Source of the DNA: AC-37 sp036389105
Lineage (GTDB): Bacteria > Actinomycetota > Thermoleophilia > Solirubrobacterales > Thermoleophilaceae
NCBI GenBank assembly: GCA_036389105.1
Contig: DASVQK010000132.1
Span: 1-10,937, forward strand
Direction of reading: 5' to 3'
Length of the DNA stretch: 10,937 nt
In this document: piece by piece, positions 6,833 to 10,937 of the stretch
How positions within the stretch are numbered: the stretch's first letter is position 1
Layout of the letters: each line of letters opens with the position of its first letter
Notes under the pieces: generated by a model
Told to the model about the DNA's origin: nothing
Seen by the model: only the letters and a program-made list of their open reading frames with translations
Database searches by the model: none
Program-made: the position numbers and the translations under genes

Positions 6833-7618
6833 CTAGCGGCGCTCGACCAGCCGGCGCCAGCGCAGGAGCGGCGGGCGCGGGGGAGGGTCGGGCGGCGACG
6901 GCAGCGGCCTGCCGGACACGATCGCGACCGGCGCTGTGACGGTGAACCACGTGGCCTGGCCGCGGATGCCCGGCACGTCGGCCTCGGCGGACTCGAAGCC
7001 CTGGAGCAGGTCCGGCGGGCGGTGCAGGTGGTCGTGGGCATCCGAGGCGACGTCGTGCACCAGGCCGTCGTAGAGCAGGTCGATGGCGAAGCGGCGCACG
7101 GTGGTGCCGAAGCCGCCGCCGAGCGAGGAGGCGGTGATCGAGCAGCGCACGCCGCCGTTGACCAGGCGCGCCAGCCGGCCCGGGTCGCGCTGGAAGATCG
7201 GGCAGCGCTCGGGGTGGGCCAGCAGCGGGCGGAAGCCCCGCTGCTGGAGGTCGGAGACGATGCCCTCCAGGTCGATGTCGATCGAGCGGTAAGGGCTCTC
7301 CACCAACAGGTAGTCGCCCGAGCCCAGGCAGAGGGTGCGCAGCACCTCGTCGTCCAGCTCCATCGCCTTCTGGAGCGACACCTCGCCGCCCGCCAGCACG
7401 AGCAGCTGGATGTCCGCCGACGCGATGGCGTCGTTGAGCTCGCGCACGCCGGCCTCGACCAGCTGCGGGTCCACGTCGTAGTCCGACCGGATGTGCGGCG
7501 TGGCGACCACGACGTCGATGCCGGCCTCGGCGGCCGTCGCGGCCATCGCGACGCTGAAGTCGAGGTTGACGGGACCGTCGTCGAGCCCGGGAAGTATGTG
7601 GCAGTGGAGATCGATCAC
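6833..7618 (-). CDS. CpsB/YwqE-type PHP-domain phosphatase
   Basis: A 261-residue PHP-family metallo-phosphatase of the CpsB/CapC/YwqE type. Known members are manganese-dependent tyrosine phosphatases that dephosphorylate the capsule kinase CpsD/Wzd and so tune polymer length and export. Metal-site motifs in order: DLHCHILPGLDDG (3-15) with H5 and H7; VATPHI (38-43) with H42; GGEVSL (77-82) with E79; LAHPER (133-138) with H135; and ASDAHDH (191-197) with D193 and H195. All expected ligands are present, so it should be active. The C-terminus is unusual: residues 241-250 are proline-rich (SPPDPPPRPP) and end in a basic tail. The start is GTG at 7616-7618, placing the first PHP strand at the N-terminus. 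It sits 42 bases downstream of the polyprenyl transferase and 18 upstream of a glycosyltransferase, probably in one operon. No partner BY-kinase lies in the window, so the substrate is inferred. Confidence 0.9.
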   Translation of the reverse strand: MIDLHCHILPGLDDGPVNLDFSVAMAATAAEAGIDVVVATPHIRSDYDVDPQLVEAGVRELNDAIASADIQLLVLAGGEVSLQKAMELDDEVLRTLCLGSGDYLLVESPYRSIDIDLEGIVSDLQQRGFRPLLAHPERCPIFQRDPGRLARLVNGGVRCSITASSLGGGFGTTVRRFAIDLLYDGLVHDVASDAHDHLHRPPDLLQGFESAEADVPGIRGQATWFTVTAPVAIVSGRPLPSPPDPPPRPPLLRWRRLVERR

Positions 7619-7660
7619 GGCCCGGGGCTGATCGCTGCGCGGCCCATCCCAGCCGGAGCG

Positions 7661-9235
7661 CTACTCGACGGGCCTGAAGACCGCCGAGACGGTCATCAGC
7701 AGGATCTTGAGGTCGAGCGTCAGGGACCAGTTCTCGATGTAGTAGTTGTCCCACTCGATCCGGTCCGAGAGCGAGGTCTGGCCGCGCAGCCCGTGCACCT
7801 GGGCCCAGCCGGTGATCCCCGACTTCACCCGGTGGCGGTCGTCGTAGCGGTCCACGCGGCGCTCGAAGAGCTCCACGAACTCGGGCCGCTCCGGCCGCGG
7901 GCCCACGATGCTCATCTCGCCGCGCAGGACGTTGAAGAGCTGCGGCAGCTCGTCGATCGACAGCCGGCGCATCAGGCGGCCCACCCCGGTGCGCCTGTCC
8001 GCGCCCTCGACCCCTCCGGGGGCGGTGTCCTCGGGCAGGAGGACCGAGACCTTGTCCTGGGCGCGGTCGCCCGCGATCCGCATCGAGCGGAACTTGAGCA
8101 GGTCGAAGGGCTTGCCATCGCGGCCCACGCGGCGTTGGCGGAAGAAGACCGGCCCGCGCGAGGAGACCTTGACGGCGGCGATCGAGAGCAGGACGAGCGG
8201 CGCGAGGAGCAGGATGAGGAGCCCGGCCACCACGCGGTCGAGAGCGTGCTTGATGGCGAACTGCCAGCCCTTGGGGCGCACGGAGTGGAGGCGGAAGAGC
8301 GGGATGCCGCCGATGTGCTCGATCTCGGCCCGCACGTTGATGCTCTCGAACAGGCGCGGGACCAGGGAGACCTGAAGTCCAAGCTCGTCGCACTGGCGGA
8401 CGATCGGCACGAGCAGGGCGTCGGAGCCGCGCGAGGACAGGAACGCCAGCACGACGTGCTGAGCGCCGGTGCGCTCCGCGATCGACGCGAGGTCGTCGGG
8501 CCCGCCCAGCAGCGGCGCGTGGCGGCCTGGCACCTGGCTCTCGTCCGGGGGGCAGGCGTCCACGTAGCCGATCGGCTGAAGGCCGAGCTCGGGGTGCTCG
8601 TCCAGGCGCCGCTCCACCTGAGCTCCGATCCGGCCCGCCCCGACGATCAGGGTGGGCTGCGCCACCGCGCGCTCGACGCGTGCTCGCCGCAGCGTCACGC
8701 CCAGCACGTAGCGGCTGCCCGCCACGTACACCATGCTGAAGGCCCACACGCGGGCCAGGAGCTCTGCCTGGCCGGTCACGCCGTCGGTGAACGCGACCAG
8801 CGCGATGATCACCATCGCGGCCACCGAGCAGGCGCCCACGACGTGACCCGCCTCGTCGAGGAACTGGACGGCGATCTTGTGGCGGTACAGGCCGCGGATG
8901 GCCAGGAGGCCGATCACGACCGGCGGGAACGCCCAGACGAGGCCAGGCTCCGGCGCGTGGACGTGCGCCGCGTTGGCGCCGATCAGCGCGGCCGCCACCG
9001 CCAGGACCAGCATGAGGACGTCGGCCGACAGCGAGGTGACCACCCACGCACGGCCTTCCAGGAAGCGTCCGGCGCGAGCCATGCGGCGCCGGCGCCGGTC
9101 GTCCAGCGTCGCGGGACCGAACGCCTCCGGAGTCAGCTCCTCCGCGAGCGCGGTCGGGCCCGCGTCGCTCCCCGGCCTCCCCACGGCGGAGGCGAGGGCG
9201 ACATCCTCTCGTGCGGGTTGGCCTGATCCGGGCAT
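7661..9235 (-). CDS. polyprenyl-phosphate sugar-1-phosphate transferase (WbaP/WcaJ-like)
   Basis: A 524-residue membrane enzyme that should start the repeat unit by moving a sugar-1-phosphate from a UDP-sugar onto undecaprenyl phosphate. The N-terminus (1-60) is a disordered polar stretch. Four membrane helices lie near 64-88, 98-116, 131-150 and 160-181. A Rossmann-like middle domain has LIVGAGRIGAQV (196-207). The catalytic domain begins with KHALDRVVAGLLILLLAPLV (329-348), a re-entrant helix, then PVFFRQRRVGRDGKPFDLLK (362-381) and FRSMR. The Asp-Glu catalytic pair is in LSIDELPQL (425-433; D428, E429), followed by MSIVGPRPERPEF (441-453) and SGITGWAQVHG (472-482). Length and domain order match the full-length bacterial family. 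The ATG at 9233-9235 has a good GGAGAG ribosome binding site six bases upstream. It probably heads the minus-strand operon containing CpsB-like and glycosyltransferase genes. The sugar used is not evident. Confidence 0.95.
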   Translation of the reverse strand: MPGSGQPAREDVALASAVGRPGSDAGPTALAEELTPEAFGPATLDDRRRRRMARAGRFLEGRAWVVTSLSADVLMLVLAVAAALIGANAAHVHAPEPGLVWAFPPVVIGLLAIRGLYRHKIAVQFLDEAGHVVGACSVAAMVIIALVAFTDGVTGQAELLARVWAFSMVYVAGSRYVLGVTLRRARVERAVAQPTLIVGAGRIGAQVERRLDEHPELGLQPIGYVDACPPDESQVPGRHAPLLGGPDDLASIAERTGAQHVVLAFLSSRGSDALLVPIVRQCDELGLQVSLVPRLFESINVRAEIEHIGGIPLFRLHSVRPKGWQFAIKHALDRVVAGLLILLLAPLVLLSIAAVKVSSRGPVFFRQRRVGRDGKPFDLLKFRSMRIAGDRAQDKVSVLLPEDTAPGGVEGADRRTGVGRLMRRLSIDELPQLFNVLRGEMSIVGPRPERPEFVELFERRVDRYDDRHRVKSGITGWAQVHGLRGQTSLSDRIEWDNYYIENWSLTLDLKILLMTVSAVFRPVE

Positions 9236-9241
9236 ATCAAT

Positions 9242-9247
9242 CTCTCC
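9242..9247 (-). promoter_or_regulatory. ribosome binding site of the polyprenyl transferase
   Basis: The minus strand reads GGAGAG, then six bases, then ATG at 9235. This fixes the start of the 524-residue transferase. The GGAG end of the site overlaps one arm of a CCGCCC/GGGCGG hairpin (9246-9264), so a folded leader could partly hide it. Confidence 0.75.
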
Positions 9248-9251
9248 GCCC

Positions 9252-9280
9252 AGTATCGGGGCGGCGCCCTCGTATGTTTA
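9252..9280 (-). promoter_or_regulatory. candidate promoter of the polyprenyl transferase operon
   Basis: On the minus strand, TAAACA (9280-9275, 4 of 6 matches to the -35 consensus) is followed by a 17-base spacer and GATACT (9257-9252, 4 of 6 matches to -10). It lies between the terminator-like hairpin of the LPFTG gene and the ribosome binding site at 9242-9247, which is the expected place. Matches are moderate, so this is tentative. Confidence 0.35.
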
Positions 9281-9286
9281 GCGGAC

Positions 9287-9313
9287 TAGCTGACTTCGGT
9301 GGCAGTCAGGCTA
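9287..9313 (-). terminator. hairpin over the stop codon of the LPFTG gene
   Basis: TAGCTGACT (9287-9295) and AGTCAGGCTA (9304-9313) pair over nine bases with a single bulged G, around an eight-base loop. The TGA stop of the LPFTG gene (9308-9306) sits inside the stem. It probably ends the short LPFTG transcript before the polyprenyl transferase gene. There is no U-tract, so it could also only stabilise the 3' end. Confidence 0.45.
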
Positions 9314-9617
9314 CCTCGGGCCGGCTCAGGCGCCGGATTCCGAAGCCCATCGCGAGCAGCACGCCACCCGCTGCGACGACCAGCGCGAGGTCCAGACCGG
9401 TGAACGGCAGCTTGCCGCTGTCCTTCTGGGTCGCGACGGGAGTCGTCTTGTGGGTGGTGCGGTCGCTGAGCTGCTGCTGAACGCTGCCCGCCGGGTGGCT
9501 GTAGGCGTTCTGCGAGGCGGTCTGCGCGTACGCCGGAACGGCGCCCACGAAGAGAGCGATGCAGAGCACAGCTCCGACAGTGATGTTCCTCAGTCGCATA
9601 AGTGGTCTCCCTACCAT
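9306..9617 (-). CDS. tiny secreted LPFTG cell-wall-anchor protein
   Basis: A 103-residue protein built almost entirely of sorting signals. Residues 1-31 are a signal peptide: basic MVGRPLMRLRN, hydrophobic ITVGAVLCIALFVGAV (12-27), and a cut after AYA (29-31). Residues 70-74 are LPFTG, a sortase recognition motif of the LPXTG type. A hydrophobic span (75-93) and the basic tail RRLSR (95-99) complete the signal. A housekeeping-type sortase should cleave between T and G and join the mature peptide to peptidoglycan. The mature part is only about 43 residues, rich in Gln, Thr, Ser and His, with no recognisable domain. The ATG at 9615-9617 has an ideal AAGGAGG eight bases upstream; a second ATG at 9597-9599 (97 residues) also has AGGGAG. 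No sortase gene lies in the window. Its function is unknown; its place beside polysaccharide genes hints at a polymer or wall attachment role. Confidence 0.85.
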   Translation of the reverse strand: MVGRPLMRLRNITVGAVLCIALFVGAVPAYAQTASQNAYSHPAGSVQQQLSDRTTHKTTPVATQKDSGKLPFTGLDLALVVAAGGVLLAMGFGIRRLSRPEVA

Positions 9618-9715
9618 TGTGTTGGCCTCCTTGCCGTGAGCCTCGTCTTCCAAGACCGGTCCGTGGCCTCGGTGAGTTTGGCGAGTCCGCGTGTACCCCT
9701 CTCGCGGCTCCATTG

Positions 9716-9744
9716 ACTGTAGCCACGATCCCTCGGCAACGCAA
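9716..9744 (-). promoter_or_regulatory. promoter of the LPFTG gene
   Basis: The minus strand has TTGCGT (9744-9739), a 17-base spacer and TACAGT (9721-9716). These match the -35 and -10 consensus at 4 of 6 positions each, with ideal spacing. Transcription would start near 9709, leaving a leader of about 90 bases before the ATG at 9617. The -35 box overlaps one arm of the inverted repeat at 9740-9764. Confidence 0.5.
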
Positions 9745-9764
9745 ACCCGGTGGAAACGGTTGCG
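9740..9764. repeat. imperfect inverted repeat at the LPFTG promoter
   Basis: CGCAAACC (9740-9747) and GGTTGCG (9758-9764) form an inverted repeat; the outer CGCAA/TTGCG pairs are perfect and one base is missing in the right arm. It covers the -35 box and the region just upstream, a common position for an activator or repressor site. It could be an operator, or chance. Confidence 0.35.
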
Positions 9765-9864
9765 CGGATGATTTCCCCCGCCATCATAAGGCTCTTTCCC
9801 CGATGCACGCTCGTTCATGCGCGCTTGCGCAGGATCTGGACGCGTATCCACCCTTCCTCGTACC

Positions 9865-9870
9865 TAGAAT
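9865..9870 (+). promoter_or_regulatory. -10 element for a leaderless Wzy-like transcript
   Basis: TAGAAT matches the -10 consensus at 5 of 6 positions and lies exactly seven bases before the GTG at 9878. Transcription would therefore begin at or next to the start codon, which is the standard layout of leaderless mRNAs in actinobacteria. No ribosome binding site precedes the GTG, in agreement. A -35 box is not clear. Confidence 0.55.
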
Positions 9871-9877
9871 CGCCCCC

Positions 9878-10937
9878 GTGGCGCCCGGGCGCACTCTTCA
9901 AGAGGCATCGCGCCGGGCGCTGACGGCATCGCCAGTCGCGCTAGTTGGCGCGTTGGCACTCGTCACGGTGGTCGTGCTGGCGGCGCTGAACGGTGGTTAC
10001 GACCCCGCGAGGTGGTATCCGGCGGCCGCCCTGTTCGTGGCGCTGCTCGTGCTGGCCGCGGTCGCCGTGCCCGCCGGGCGGCCGGCGGCGCGGCCGGTGC
10101 GCCTGGCGGCCGCCGCGCTGACGGCGTACGCGGCCTGGAGCTACCTGTCGATCGCCTGGGCCGGCGAGCCCGGCGTGGCCTGGGACGGCGCCAACCGCAC
10201 GGCGCTCTACGCGGCGGCGTTCGCCCTCTTCGCGCTGTGGCCGCTGCGAGCCAGGCCGGCGGCGGTCCTGGTCGGCGCGCTGACCCTCGCGATCGCGGCG
10301 CTGGGGCTGGTCGAGCTCCTGCGCGTGTGGAGCGCGTCCGACCCGGCCGCGTTCTTCAACGAGGGCCGCTTCGCGAAGCCGATCGACTACGCGAACGGCA
10401 GCGCCGCCCTCTGGTCGATGGCGTTCTGGCCGGCCGTCGTTCTCGGCGCGCGGCGCGAGACGGGCCCGATCCTGCGCGGCACGTTCGTGGCGGCGGCGGT
10501 TCTGCTGGCGGGGCTGGCCCTGCTGGGACAGAGCCGCGGCTGGCTGTTCGCCCTGCCGCTCGTGGCCCTGGTCTTCGTCGCGATGACGCCGCGGCGCGTG
10601 CGCACCTCGCTGACCCTGCTGCTGGTGGGTGCCGCGGTGGGCGTGACGATCCCGGCGGTCCTGGACGTCTACGACAACTCGGGCGCCGCCCTCCAGAGCG
10701 CGGTCGATCGCGCGGCGGGCTCGATCGTGGCCGCCGCGATCGCCGCCGGCGCCGTGGCCGCGCTGGCGGCGCTCGCCGACCGGCGCCGGCCGGTCTCGCG
10801 CGCCGAGGGCCGGCGTGCCGGGGTCGCGATGCTGGCGGCGGCCGCCCTGGCCCTGACCGCCGGCACGGTCGTGTACGTGGCCGAGCGCGGTTCGCCGTTC
10901 ACCGACATCGCCGACGCCTGGAGCCAGTTCAAGACCA
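9878..10937 (+). CDS. O-antigen ligase/Wzy-like polymerase, 3' end cut by window
   Basis: An uninterrupted reading frame of 353 codons from GTG (9878-9880) to the window end, with no stop reached. The product is a multi-spanning membrane protein with hydrophobic segments near residues 19-37, 47-64, 76-93, 105-120, 127-148, 174-190, 200-217, 221-236, 243-261, 281-300 and 315-333. Several features fit the O-antigen ligase/Wzy family: a FFNEGRFAKPIDYANGSAA segment (159-177), ALLGQSRGWLFALPLV (214-229, where a Ser-Arg-Gly after a helix is typical) and WSQFK (348-352) before the expected external loop. Such proteins polymerise lipid-linked repeat units or ligate chains to an acceptor on the outer face of the membrane. 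It is alone on its strand here, with its own leaderless-type promoter. The missing C-terminal part would carry the remaining catalytic loop, so polymerase cannot be told from ligase. Confidence 0.8.
   Translation, partial: MAPGRTLQEASRRALTASPVALVGALALVTVVVLAALNGGYDPARWYPAAALFVALLVLAAVAVPAGRPAARPVRLAAAALTAYAAWSYLSIAWAGEPGVAWDGANRTALYAAAFALFALWPLRARPAAVLVGALTLAIAALGLVELLRVWSASDPAAFFNEGRFAKPIDYANGSAALWSMAFWPAVVLGARRETGPILRGTFVAAAVLLAGLALLGQSRGWLFALPLVALVFVAMTPRRVRTSLTLLLVGAAVGVTIPAVLDVYDNSGAALQSAVDRAAGSIVAAAIAAGAVAALAALADRRRPVSRAEGRRAGVAMLAAAALALTAGTVVYVAERGSPFTDIADAWSQFKT

Larger units (their letters stand above)
9618..9877. promoter_or_regulatory. divergent intergenic region between the LPFTG and Wzy-like genes
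   Basis: This 260-base stretch separates two divergent starts and has lower GC than the genes. It holds the LPFTG ribosome binding site (9626-9632), a sigma-70-like minus-strand promoter (9716-9744), an inverted repeat (9740-9764) and a plus-strand leaderless-type promoter (9865-9870). The minus-strand frame stays open upstream of the LPFTG start through here, but the strong ribosome binding site and signal peptide argue against coding. No known riboswitch pattern could be recognised in the roughly 90-base LPFTG leader. Confidence 0.6.

Noticed and set aside
5751..9047. A minus-strand open frame of 1098 codons running across three genes
   Set aside because: It is a shifted frame of the same genes, Arg/Pro/Gly/Ala-rich, with no domain motifs.
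5486..9226. A plus-strand open frame of 1246 codons antisense to three genes
   Set aside because: It lies opposite the polyprenyl transferase, CpsB-like and GT4 genes, all with full family motifs. Its product is Arg/His/Val/Gly-rich and of low complexity, as expected for the antisense frame of GC-rich coding DNA.
9730..9790. Possible cyclic-di-GMP or other riboswitch suggested by GCAAACC and GGAAAC elements
   Set aside because: The remaining conserved blocks of the GEMM aptamer are absent on both strands, and the region lies mostly upstream of the predicted transcript start.
9618..9851. Longer N-terminus for the LPFTG protein
   Set aside because: It would place a polar stretch before a clear signal peptide, and the ATG at 9617 has an ideal ribosome binding site. 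A promoter also lies within the extension.
10387..10932. Short minus-strand open frames within the Wzy-like gene
   Set aside because: They are Arg/Ala/Ser/Thr-rich shadows opposite a continuous membrane-protein frame.
1..10937. CRISPR arrays, tRNA or rRNA genes, insertion sequences, toxin-antitoxin or phage genes
   Set aside because: No regularly spaced repeats, cloverleaf-like segments, transposase or phage motifs were seen on either strand by eye.

Overview
The window is GC-rich throughout, uses GTG and TTG starts freely, and carries a small protein with an LPFTG sorting signal. It also has a glucuronyl C5-epimerase-like gene and a promoter that looks suited to leaderless transcription. 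This points to a Gram-positive, high-GC actinobacterium. The style of the secreted proteins (Arg/Val-rich C-terminal domains) suggests Thermoleophilia (Solirubrobacterales-like), but that placement is an inference and not shown by any marker gene. Almost everything recognisable belongs to the assembly, modification or anchoring of a cell-surface or extracellular polysaccharide.

Layout from left to right. (i) 91-2321, minus strand: a family 4 glycosyltransferase followed by a CelD/BcsL-type GNAT protein, joined by a GTGA stop/start overlap. (ii) 2349-4135, plus strand, diverging from (i) across only 27 bases: a D-glucuronyl C5-epimerase-like protein and a NodB-type polysaccharide deacetylase, joined by an ATGA overlap. 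(iii) 4188-4211: a perfect 10-bp hairpin between convergent genes. (iv) 4231-9235, minus strand, transcribed right to left: a WbaP/WcaJ-like polyprenyl-phosphate sugar-1-phosphate transferase, a CpsB/YwqE-like PHP phosphatase, a second family 4 glycosyltransferase, a hairpin, and a secreted right-handed beta-helix protein. (v) 9306-9617, minus strand: a tiny secreted LPFTG protein with its own promoter and terminator-like hairpin. (vi) 9878 to the right edge, plus strand: a multi-spanning O-antigen ligase/Wzy-like protein, cut by the window end.

Inferred working model: the polyprenyl transferase primes a repeat unit on undecaprenyl phosphate. The two glycosyltransferases extend it, and the C5-epimerase and deacetylase modify uronic-acid and N-acetyl-hexosamine residues. 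The Wzy/WaaL-like protein polymerises or transfers the chain outside, and the CpsB-like phosphatase may control chain export or length. The GNAT protein may add an acyl or aminoacyl group. The beta-helix protein may act on, or bind, the finished polymer. A flippase, a chain-length kinase and a sulfotransferase are not in the window.

The most notable observation is the translationally coupled C5-epimerase plus deacetylase pair. It resembles the deacetylation and epimerisation steps of heparan sulfate maturation. No RNA gene, CRISPR array, insertion sequence or phage gene was seen.
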